Positions 35,205 through 43,576 of a DNA stretch of 64,000 bases are shown here, piece by piece. Origin of the DNA: Heligmosomoides polygyrus polygyrus (lineage: Eukaryota > Nematoda > Chromadorea > Rhabditida > Heligmosomidae); assembly GCA_947396885.1 (NCBI GenBank), contig OX377205.1, positions 56,392,969-56,456,968 on the forward strand, read 5' to 3'. Every line of letters starts with the position of its first letter. Position 1 is the first letter of the stretch. Both the position numbers and the translations under genes were made by a program. Under the pieces are notes generated by a model that worked only from the letters and a program-made list of their open reading frames with translations, had not been told where the DNA came from and did no database searches.

Positions 35205-37807
35205 TATGCTTCATCTAAAAGCATCGCACTCCATTCCCGTGAGGGGCGACGCCAAAGGCCCTTGCGTATAGTTAAATTTATGGCGGAGGAAATTGTACAG
35301 AGGAACACATTGGGTTTGTAGATCCGAATAAAGGCGCGGGTCAGCTTCTTAATACGTGTGGAGGCATAACGCTCCAGGAATAAAAGGCGCTTGTGCTCCC
35401 GCGTAGCGACTCCCCTCTCCTCGCCAGTGAATACGAATTCCCTGAGGGCGTTACGATGTTCCGCAAACTCCTCAAACATTGCTAGATCATTTTTAGACAG
35501 AACTTCTCCATGGGTGCTTGGAAGATTCTCCATGAGGGTAGCCATGTTAAAGGGTTCATTAAGAGCGGCGTCCTGCGAGAGTAGCTCGCTGACATAGCGC
35601 ACAGGACGTATTCTGTCCGAGTTAAGCTCTCCTATTTTTGCGCATATTACATCTAACGCGCTGTTTTGAACCGCGGCTACCAGCACGGTTTGACCCCTTT
35701 TTACCACTTCTTCGGCCATGACTGCCGTGCATAAAGACTTGCCGGCCCCGTATGCGCTGTCAATGATTAGGACAGGGCTCTGCCGATTGAACCAGTTTAC
35801 GGCATTGACTTGGTCTGCGTTGAGCTCTACGTCGTTTCCTGAGACGTTGACAGTTATGGAGGTGCGCTCTTCTACCTGCTGGGCCAATATATCAGCGTCT
35901 CCTGCCAGTACTGCGCGAGCCGCCAGCCATGACGTCGTGTCCGGCTCGAAGGTGCTAGCCATTCGGCTGTTTTCTAGCATCGCCAACACAGGATTGGCGC
36001 GCTCTTCGACGCTGCTGAGTGAAGTCCCGACCGCCATACGACGGTGTGGTGTGCTCAACATGTACGACCGAAACCTGGTGGTGTCCTTGAGAAGGAGTTC
36101 CGCAGTGACCCCGACTCTTGTGTCTCCCATGACTAGGTGAATTATCCGGGCTTTAAGTATATCAGCCTGGTATGCTCCTTCAACGAAGCTACCCACCGCC
36201 CAACCCGATTTGCTACTAACGGGGATTTGAAACTCCACCTTAGCCGGGAAAGCATTTATATCAAGGGAAGTCCAGATTACATTATGTACTCGATGGTCGG
36301 ACGCTTCTGCGACGCATGCCGCTATGGTCCCACAGGCAGTGCTGTAGAGGGGCTCCAGGAAGTGCATGACCTCCTTAGGACGAGACTCGAATAATGTGAA
36401 ATCCGTGAGCTTGGCCTCGATTAAATCCTTATACGCCTGCTCTACAAGTCGCATGTGCCCTGGAACGGGAGGGGCGCTTGGGATGTACTGAATATCGGCT
36501 AGGAAAGCGTATATTTCTGCTGAGTTGTCCTTAGGCGTACACGCGAAGCGCATGTAGTCAATCTGTCGTGGTCTAAATAAGGCTACGATAAAGGAGTTAT
36601 CGATGACTTGTTCAAACTCCTTAGGATCGCGAAACCGATTTTTGTTTGCGGTGACCAAGTAACGGTGACCTTGCATGCACAATTTGAATGTGCCGTTTTG
36701 CCTGGAAACCACCCTGATGACGAATCCAAGGGTATCCTTAAGTTCGCGATATACAAGGCCGAACTGAGCCACGCGCCATATGGTGGACTTCCGCGATAAA
36801 GTAGCTTCCTCCACGTTTGTGGGGGCTACCAGATAGGAGGTTTGGAACTTTACAGTTACGGCGAGGGAATACACCCAGACTAGATCACCGATAATAAGGC
36901 TACGGAGGTCGACTCCTCTTTTACCAGTACGAATATTGATGCCGAACTGGTCGATCTGGATGGTATGGAGGTCCCACCGGTCGGGGAAGGGAAGCTCGAT
37001 ATGAGCTGCTTCTAGTCGTGCCCCGGAACCATACAAGGTTTTGACCCTATATAAGACAGGTAGGATACCCTTGTGGCGTTTTAACTCTCTTACGTAGGTG
37101 TGCTGTTCCTGAAGAGAAGCCTGGTCTACTAGGGGCATAGTTGGCAGCTCCCCTTCGCTCCTCTTTATACTTATAATGTTGTCGTAACTATTAAAACGAC
37201 GAAAGTTTTCAATAGCCCTTGGACCAACCGCTTCCAAAATGGGTACCTCGTGACCCACCGTAGGTAATGGCTCTCCAGATGGGTGCAGGTGTAAGCCGCT
37301 GTACCCCGCAGCTGTTACTTTCTCATAGTTGCGAACATCCAGGTCGGAGTGATAATATTCACATTCCTGAATCTGTACCCTGGGCTCGAAGAAGGGAGCC
37401 CATGGGTGGGATGAAAACCGCTCAAACTTCACCGAAGGAACGGTTTGCGGAACCTTATGTTTTAGTTCTCTAGAGGGGGCAACCACGGTTTTTTCTGCTG
37501 GTGGTGCCTCCTCGGGAACTGCTTCTTGGGCAAGAGTTGCTTTCTCGATAAGTGATGCCAGCGTGTCAGCCGCTGATTCACTACTTTTGATTCGTTTCAC
37601 GGCTGGTTGGCTGAAAGCTCCTGAACTAGACCCGGCAACGTTTTCATATTCGGTTTGGGGCGCTGATTCCTCAGAAGAGGTAATGAGCTGAGACACTGTT
37701 TGTATTGCACTGCCAGGTGGCATTTCTTCAGAAACAGTTTTGTTTGGGGCGGCAGATCCCTCCGAAGAGGTGATGAGCCTCGGTTTCTGCACTAGTTCTA
37801 ATTTCAC
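35204..37807 (-). CDS. SF1 (UPF1-like) helicase, N-terminal and first RecA domain (main frame)
   Basis: The N-terminal 130 or so residues are Ser/Glu/Pro-rich with repeated LITSSEESAP-like units. A middle region (about 130-640) has no family I recognise. Then come a Q-motif-like LNADQVNAVNWF (about 660), Walker A SAYGAGKS (684-691), motif Ia TVLVAAVQNSALD, and motif II LLDEA as the last residues (863-867). Such helicases unwind RNA or DNA 5' to 3' using ATP. Eukaryotic relatives act in NMD and RNA silencing (SMG-2/UPF1, MOV10, ZNFX1, eri-6/7). The first codon given here (GTG) is not a real start; the frame joins the N-terminal segment upstream (37804-38058) through one apparent single-base deficit near 37827. 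Encoding such a protein inside LTRs is highly unusual. Confidence 0.88.
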   Translation of the reverse strand: MKLELVQKPRLITSSEGSAAPNKTVSEEMPPGSAIQTVSQLITSSEESAPQTEYENVAGSSSGAFSQPAVKRIKSSESAADTLASLIEKATLAQEAVPEEAPPAEKTVVAPSRELKHKVPQTVPSVKFERFSSHPWAPFFEPRVQIQECEYYHSDLDVRNYEKVTAAGYSGLHLHPSGEPLPTVGHEVPILEAVGPRAIENFRRFNSYDNIISIKRSEGELPTMPLVDQASLQEQHTYVRELKRHKGILPVLYRVKTLYGSGARLEAAHIELPFPDRWDLHTIQIDQFGINIRTGKRGVDLRSLIIGDLVWVYSLAVTVKFQTSYLVAPTNVEEATLSRKSTIWRVAQFGLVYRELKDTLGFVIRVVSRQNGTFKLCMQGHRYLVTANKNRFRDPKEFEQVIDNSFIVALFRPRQIDYMRFACTPKDNSAEIYAFLADIQYIPSAPPVPGHMRLVEQAYKDLIEAKLTDFTLFESRPKEVMHFLEPLYSTACGTIAACVAEASDHRVHNVIWTSLDINAFPAKVEFQIPVSSKSGWAVGSFVEGAYQADILKARIIHLVMGDTRVGVTAELLLKDTTRFRSYMLSTPHRRMAVGTSLSSVEERANPVLAMLENSRMASTFEPDTTSWLAARAVLAGDADILAQQVEERTSITVNVSGNDVELNADQVNAVNWFNRQSPVLIIDSAYGAGKSLCTAVMAEEVVKRGQTVLVAAVQNSALDVICAKIGELNSDRIRPVRYVSELLSQDAALNEPFNMATLMENLPSTHGEVLSKNDLAMFEEFAEHRNALREFVFTGEERGVATREHKRLLFLERYASTRIKKLTRAFIRIYKPNVFLCTISSAINLTIRKGLWRRPSREWSAMLLDEA

Positions 37808-38058
37808 ACCTTCCTCGTCAGAGTCGAAATGAAGGTGAGAAACTGCTTCGACTCACCGCCCGCCGAAACGGGAGCGTTTACCGCTGCCGCCAGCGGTGGT
37901 GTCTCCTCCCCATCACCAGCATTTGAGAGCACGACGTCCATCGGTTCTTCATGAACGTTGCCGTCAGAAACTGGCAGAGGAGGGCGGTCTTCTACTGCTA
38001 GGGGCGAGAGTCCCTCAGGTGAGGTAACGCTCTGAGCACTGTGAGAATCACTTGACAT
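37804..38058 (-). CDS. Helicase N-terminal segment with preferred start codon
   Basis: I choose the ATG at 38056-38058 (MSSDSHSAQSVTSPEG), because a strong nematode 3' splice site (CCTATTTCAG) ends four bases earlier at 38063. An upstream in-frame ATG at 38109 would lie in the intron or outron. The segment is acidic and Ser/Pro-rich with no fold I recognise. Its frame closes at 37804, overlapping the main helicase frame. Either one base is missing in the AAA run at 37827-37829, or a 47-nt intron (GTGAGT donor at 37856, poor acceptor) joins the frames. I prefer the indel. Confidence 0.65.
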   Translation of the reverse strand: MSSDSHSAQSVTSPEGLSPLAVEDRPPLPVSDGNVHEEPMDVVLSNAGDGEETPPLAAAVNAPVSAGGESKQFLTFISTLTRKV

Positions 38059-38062
38059 TTTT

Positions 38063-38078
38063 CTGAAATAGGTGAAAG
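38063..38078 (-). promoter_or_regulatory. Splice acceptor before the helicase start
   Basis: Minus-strand pyrimidine-rich sequence ending CTATTTCAG, followed by AAAAATG. It fits the nematode UUUUCAG consensus and suggests that the helicase is made from a cis-spliced or SL trans-spliced subgenomic mRNA. Confidence 0.6.
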
Positions 38079-38338
38079 TTTCTTTTTGGAGAGGCTTCAT
38101 GAAACACACGACATATTAGCGATCTATGGCGGTAGGCGGAAATGATGAAATTGGAACTTGATATGAAGGGAAGATGCGTTTAAGTAATAGAGGGACAGAT
38201 ATCGCCGAAAATGGCGCCCGAGGGAAGCCGAGAATAGGAATTGTAGTCGTCTTGCAGCAAATAGAGAATGCGTCGTGGGAGCGAACTGAAAATTAAAGTA
38301 GTCGCGGAAAGGAAAAAATGTGTGTGAGGTTATGAAAC

Positions 38339-39983
38339 TCATTGACGATTTCGAGGACGGAGATTATAGTGATGCGATGGACTCCCTGAGGCTGTATCCG
38401 TAGGGGATGCTATAGGTGCTTCCTCCCGTTGGTGGATGTAACCAGGGATATGCTCTTCAGGTAGTGCGTCTACGTAATCGTGCTCCTCCGGTACCGAAGG
38501 GAGGGTGGATGCTGGACCCGTGAGATCCACGACCTTTTTTATCTGATTTAGGTGAACACGACGGGGCTGGGACTGCGGCGACGTTATGCTCACAATCACC
38601 GCGTATGGATGGTCGACCTTCAGAACGCGAAATTGACCAATCCAGGGGAAGCATAACTTCCGTGCTAGCCCCGATTTGCTGGTATAATTGCGGAAAAACA
38701 CCCGATCACCTTCGCAGATTGTAGAGGGGCGAGCTTTCTGGTCGTACACGCGCTTCATAGACGCCTTATATGTTCTGGCGTGCTCTGCTGCTTGCTGCCA
38801 CGCCAGTTGTAAAGCCGATACTAGTTGCGCTTTATAATCGTCCGTTTCCGAGGGGCCAGGGATTTGAGGTCGGGCTTCGGGCAATAGTATGCGATCTATG
38901 GTAGAAACAGGATCTCTACCAAACATTAAAAAGTATGGTGATTCACCGGTGGCTTCATTTATGGAGGTGTTGTAGCAAAATGCTACGCAGGGTATAAATA
39001 AATCCCAATCCTCCTGTTTTATATTGATAAATTTGGAGAGAATAGCTTGAAAAGTGCTGAAAGTTCTCTCCGTAGCGCCGTTTCCCATGGAATGATACGG
39101 AGTTGCAAAGCGGTGTTTGATGTGCAAAAGGTTGCAGAACTCCTGGTAAAAATGCGACGTAAAACTTGAAGCCTGATCGGAGACTAATTCAGTCATAGTG
39201 CCATATTTCAAGACGCATTCCGTCAGAAGTGCGTGGGCGATCGTATTAGCCCTCGCGTCGGGTAAGGGAACGGAGATTACGTACCGGGTGAACCAACAAA
39301 CAATATTTAAAATGTATTTATTGCCGCGCTCCGTAGTTTTGAGTGGTCCGCATAAGTCCAGTCCTACTTTGGCGAACACTGCTTCGCTGTGCACGGGAAT
39401 GAGGCGTTCGCGGAAATTTGGCTTCGGATTGCGGCGCATTTGACAGGTGAGACAGGAGTCACACCACTTTCGGATGTCACTGTGCACTGAATGCCAGTAG
39501 TATTTACGCAGGATTTTTGCAAGGGTCTTTTCCCATCCCATATAACCGCCGGAAAGAGCGCTGTTGTGATGAGCATCAAAAATCAGATTCTGCAGGTGCT
39601 TGGGGACTAATAAAACGGTGTGCGCGTTATTCTCCTCTTTTAGGAAATAGTGGAGACAATTGTCATTTTTAATAATGCACCTAGGCGCCGTTTTTGCAGC
39701 CTGAGTTTTAATCGGTTCTGGTGTATCTATGGGTAATTCTGAATCGGTTATAATACTTCGGAGACACTGCAGCAGGTTGTCCCTTTTCTGCTCATCAGCA
39801 AAGCTAATAAGGTCAGGGCTTCCGCTTACGTATGTGTTGAGTGAATACACTATGTGGGGCTCATCCGCCTCGAAAGCCATAGGTAGGCTGAGAGGGAACT
39901 CGATGATATCTCGTAGTTCCTTTTCAGGAGGGGAAACACTATCCTGGCTCTCGTATGCTCTAGAGAGTGCGTCGGCGACCGTG
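38339..39983 (-). CDS. Integrase (C-terminal part of the polyprotein)
   Basis: The frame is open from about 39983; its first ATG is 39880. Numbered from that ATG, the zinc-binding region has H104/H105 and C140/C143/C146, but the usual GGH motif reads GGYMG (Tyr113), so one zinc ligand may be lost. The catalytic triad is present: D175 (GLDLCGPL), D235 (LVSDQASSF) and E271 (NGATERTF), spaced as D-D(35)E. The C-terminal domain has WIGQFRVLKVDHPYAVIV, a GPY/F-like module. It joins viral DNA to host DNA. The frame is offset by one base from RNase H upstream (T run 39984-39988). Confidence 0.93.
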
Positions 39984-41013
39984 TTTTTGAGCCTTTAATA
40001 TGAATTACCTTAATATTATAGCTCTGCAATTCGATGAGCCAACGCGCTAAATTATCGTGGGTCTTGCTTTTGTTAAGAAGAAACGTCAATGGCTTATGAT
40101 CGCTATGCAGTGTTACTTGTGCCATGCAAATATAAGGTTTAAACTGTCTAAGGGCGTAGATAATCGCTCCCAACTCGATTTGAACTGCGGGCCATCGGCG
40201 CTCAGTCTCAGTCAATGTTCTACTACAGTAAGCGACGGCATAAAACTGTTTTGAACCGATCTCGCTTTCCTGCATTAGAGCTCCAGCTTGAGCGACGCTG
40301 TTTGCATCGGTAAAGATGTGAAACGGCTTGTCGTAGTTCGGGTAACCAAGAATAGGCTTCCTTAATAGTGCGTCTCTCAACTCCTGAAATGCAGCTTCTT
40401 GCGCTTCTGTCCACTGGAATTTTGTTTCTTTACGGGTCATTCTAGTTAGGGGTTCTGCTATGTTAGCGAAGTTGGGAATAAATTTTCGGAAAAAACCTAC
40501 CATTCCGAGAAAACGCTTTATTTCTTTAGTATTACTAGGTCTAGGGAATTCCCGTACTGATTTCGTATTGGCTTCGGCTGGTGAGTAGCTGTCTTTACTG
40601 ATGACATGACCCAGAAAAGTGATTTGCTGTCTTGCAAAAACGCACTTTTTAGGGGAAGCTTTTAGGTTAAACTGCCGTAGTCGCATGAGAACTTTTTCAA
40701 TAGACTGAAGGTGACTGCTGAAATCTTTGTTGTATATTAAAATATCGTCAATATACGTGAGGACGTTACCCTCTAGACCACCAAGGACCTTGGCCATTAT
40801 GCGAGCAAAGTAGCTACCCGCGGATTTTAAACCAAAGGGGAGATGTGTCATTTGGTAGATTTTATTTTCCGTGATAACTCCACATTTGTAGCTACTTTCT
40901 TCGTCTAGGGGAAGCTGAAGATATCCTCTAGCGAGGTCTAGTGTCGTGTAGAATCTATTGCCACCTATTTTTTCTAGGACATCATCTATGCGTGGAATAG
41001 GGTACGGGTCCGG
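39850..41013 (-). CDS. Reverse transcriptase (fingers/palm to thumb) and RNase H
   Basis: The coding frame is open from 41013 (PDPYPIPRIDD); its first ATG is at 40851. RT motifs: TTLDLARGYLQLPL with the first catalytic Asp, LPFGLKSAGSYFARIM, TYIDDILIYN (YIDD at residues 33-36 from that ATG), and FLGHVISKD. RNase H follows: FTDANSVAQAG (Asp), an ELGAIIYALRQF Glu, and LHSDHKPLTFLL (Asp). It copies the RNA genome to DNA and degrades the template. The frame runs out at 39850 because one base is missing in the T run at 39984-39988. Confidence 0.93.
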   Translation of the reverse strand, partial: PDPYPIPRIDDVLEKIGGNRFYTTLDLARGYLQLPLDEESSYKCGVITENKIYQMTHLPFGLKSAGSYFARIMAKVLGGLEGNVLTYIDDILIYNKDFSSHLQSIEKVLMRLRQFNLKASPKKCVFARQQITFLGHVISKDSYSPAEANTKSVREFPRPSNTKEIKRFLGMVGFFRKFIPNFANIAEPLTRMTRKETKFQWTEAQEAAFQELRDALLRKPILGYPNYDKPFHIFTDANSVAQAGALMQESEIGSKQFYAVAYCSRTLTETERRWPAVQIELGAIIYALRQFKPYICMAQVTLHSDHKPLTFLLNKSKTHDNLARWLIELQSYNIKVIHIKGSKTRSPTHSLEHTRARIVFPLLKRNYEISSSSLSAYLWLSRRMSPT

Positions 41014-41020
41014 CAGGGTT

Positions 41021-43576
41021 TCAAGTCACTTCATTAATTGGGCGTCTCATATCTAAACAAACTCTGAGTGAGTTGTCCTTCTTCCGAACTACGACCAAAT
41101 TATGAACCCAGTGGGTGTGCGATTCCTTCATAACACCTGCTTTAAGGAGCATATTTATGTGTTTTTGAATTTCCTCGCGATATTTGGCGGGGACACGGTA
41201 AGGACGAACCTTACTAGGGGAGTCGTTAGTGGTATAGATATGTACCTTGCCAGCGGTGCAACTGCCGATATCGTATTGGTGACGCGAAAATACATCGGGA
41301 TATTCATCGAGAAGCGCGCGTAGCTGACTGCGTTGCTCATTATTGAGGTCGCAATTATCCAGGTTGACTACGTAGGTTGGGTCTGTTTCATTCATTTCAG
41401 TGACGCAAGCTACGGGAGTATGCGCCGGTAGCGACCCTGCACTTCTACCAATGGCTTTGTCCTCACGGACCTCCGACGCGTTCGCAATACGAGAGCCCGC
41501 GTATAAAGTTTGCGGCTGGTTAGTCGGGTTACTCGCCAGCAATCGTGGATTGGATGAATTGATTATTGCGGGAGCTACAATGAGGTCCCTCTGAGATAAT
41601 TGTGCTGACTGCGAAACCAAGACTAAATCTTTGTCAGGGCTTACATTTTGCACAACACACGAGACGATTTGCTCCGAGTTAGGAGGAATTTGTAACGTGT
41701 CGCTAACGCGCACGGGAAAGTCATCGTCCCTTGAGTAGTTAGAGGAGGAATATATTTGTCCTAGAGGCAGCGTTACAGAGCCGAAAGAAACCGTTTTCCC
41801 CTTAAAGTCCATAATCATTTTCGGTAGTAATGAAAGTACGTCATTTCCTATTATTACTTCATAAGCGGAGTTGATATTAGGAACACATAGACCTTTTGTA
41901 AAGTGAACGACAGGAGTCAACTCAATGTTTGCAATTTTCATTCTTACTACTTTAGATCCGGCCAAAGGAACTTGGGTGCCAGCCATACCTACTGCTTTTA
42001 GAGAAATAGGAGGATCAAGATGGAAGAAACCGAGAGCTGAGCAGAGATCCTGGGCTGCTAGTGTGATACTGGAGCCGGTGTCAACTAAAGATGACACGCT
42101 AACTCCGTTGACGGTAATACGGATATGGGCGGACATAGAGTGATCGGCAAGAGAGAGCGCGTAAACACGTGGGAATGAGGACCGTGGCTGGAGTTCCATA
42201 GATTCCTGGGGTGGGGTACTGTAACCCGTCTGCGATTGGTCGGCGCGTTGTAGGCCACGCCTCCTTGGCCTGCCTAAGTTAGCCACAAGTTGAAAAAGGG
42301 CACCCGGGCTTTGAAAGGAGGCATAAAGGATGATCAGCCGCAATAAAATGTTAAGAGTCACAAAAGAACAACATGCAATGACCCAGGGTTTATAAAGGAG
42401 TGATGCGACATATGAGAATGAATTGAAAGGCGAAATAAGTGAAGGAAAACCGTTAGGGGTTGAGTAGGCGTTATCCTGCGTGGTAGCAGCAATGTGCGCC
42501 TTAAGAGCCATTTCGTTGCCTTCGAATGCTGACCAAAGTTCCGTAAACTGCTGCTCCGGTACGAATTCGCTAATGTTAGTGATTACAAGGTTATGAAAGA
42601 GAGTAAACGGTGGACGGAGTTCACTGGGAGGGCGAATAAAGGAATTATGGAGTACTGTAACTCTATCCCGTGGGACAGGTTCGTAAACGCCGGTCAACGG
42701 AAAGAATTTTGTCACGGTATTGTTAAAGGCGAATTCAAAGAAATTATCGTTAGAACATGGAATTGGAACCGCCTCATGTGTGATAATATTAGTTAAAGGG
42801 TCGATAAAGGTATTCCAGCGAGATTTGTCCGGAAGAAATATTGAAATAGATGGAAGAGAAAAACAAGAAGAGTTAAACGTGGTGAGTGCGTACATGGACG
42901 GTGAAAGGCTTGCGCAGGCCTTTGTGCGCACGATATTACCACCAAGATATTTTGCTTCAATATCGGTGCGTTGTAGAATATTACGCATGGCCAAAGTTGG
43001 ATTTGCAGAAATGGAAGAGACCAGAGACGCGCTTAAGGAATTTACGGACTTGCAGAGGGCGGGAATGGCATGGTGAAACGAGGCGCCTAGAGAAAGCTGC
43101 ACGTTATCTTCGACAGCTAAGAGCTGCGCGGCTAACTGGTTTGTGGTTGCAAGTTCCACCTTCTGCCTCGCTGAGACGCCAGCTTGCCGTTTGGGACGAG
43201 GATACGGAAAAGATTCAATAGCATAACCTTGATCGGTAGGAATAAGAGAGTGACCACAATCGGAAACTGGCGGAGATGAGAGTGCGAACGATAGAGCAAA
43301 TTCTTTAGAATCACTGAGCCACACCCTGTCGGCGAGCGTACCCTTCATCGAACTAACGTAAACATACTGGCAAGTCTCCTGCGAGTCTGGCGTCCATATG
43401 ACCGCAGCTCCAGAGGCCATCGAACATTGCCCATCCTTGTATAAGCATCCATTCAAGGGTCCGATGGAACTTTCCATTGATGTTGAGCCGTGGTAGGCGT
43501 ATACCGTTGCCTGGAAAACAACGCAATTAGATACCGACGTAGTATAATCAGAGCAGCAATGGAAAGGAGCTGATGG
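41021..43576 (-). CDS. Env-like glycoprotein (main part), TM2, retropepsin and RT N-terminus
   Basis: The frame is open from the UGA at 43577-43579; its first ATG is 43477 (numbering below). Residues 1-360 look like a viral ectodomain: many Cys, N-glycosylation sites (FNNT, FNSS, TNIS), and a furin-like RPKR site at 94-97. A hydrophilic helix-forming stretch (ARQKVELATTNQLAAQLL) follows, as in class I fusogens. TM2 is at 364-388 (PWVIACCSFVTLNILLRLII), followed by a basic RPRRRG cytoplasmic start. The aspartic protease has SLVDTGSSITL (DTG 466-468). RT begins near 700 (YPDVFS; LVVVRKKDNSLRVCLD). The frame ends at 41021 because of one extra base at 41023-41024. An Env domain between Gag and protease is unusual. 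Confidence 0.85.
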   Translation of the reverse strand, partial: PSAPFHCCSDYTTSVSNCVVFQATVYAYHGSTSMESSIGPLNGCLYKDGQCSMASGAAVIWTPDSQETCQYVYVSSMKGTLADRVWLSDSKEFALSFALSSPPVSDCGHSLIPTDQGYAIESFPYPRPKRQAGVSARQKVELATTNQLAAQLLAVEDNVQLSLGASFHHAIPALCKSVNSLSASLVSSISANPTLAMRNILQRTDIEAKYLGGNIVRTKACASLSPSMYALTTFNSSCFSLPSISIFLPDKSRWNTFIDPLTNIITHEAVPIPCSNDNFFEFAFNNTVTKFFPLTGVYEPVPRDRVTVLHNSFIRPPSELRPPFTLFHNLVITNISEFVPEQQFTELWSAFEGNEMALKAHIAATTQDNAYSTPNGFPSLISPFNSFSYVASLLYKPWVIACCSFVTLNILLRLIILYASFQSPGALFQLVANLGRPRRRGLQRADQSQTGYSTPPQESMELQPRSSFPRVYALSLADHSMSAHIRITVNGVSVSSLVDTGSSITLAAQDLCSALGFFHLDPPISLKAVGMAGTQVPLAGSKVVRMKIANIELTPVVHFTKGLCVPNINSAYEVIIGNDVLSLLPKMIMDFKGKTVSFGSVTLPLGQIYSSSNYSRDDDFPVRVSDTLQIPPNSEQIVSCVVQNVSPDKDLVLVSQSAQLSQRDLIVAPAIINSSNPRLLASNPTNQPQTLYAGSRIANASEVREDKAIGRSAGSLPAHTPVACVTEMNETDPTYVVNLDNCDLNNEQRSQLRALLDEYPDVFSRHQYDIGSCTAGKVHIYTTNDSPSKVRPYRVPAKYREEIQKHINMLLKAGVMKESHTHWVHNLVVVRKKDNSLRVCLDMRRPINEVT

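Noticed and set aside
37787..37856. 70-nt intron (GTGAGT to GTGCAG) in the helicase N-terminus
   Set aside because: It would put the downstream exon in the wrong frame.
34389..38109. Helitron origin of the helicase
   Set aside because: Motifs are UPF1-like, not PIF1-like, there is no Rep HUH domain, and the gene lies between integrase and PPT inside LTRs.
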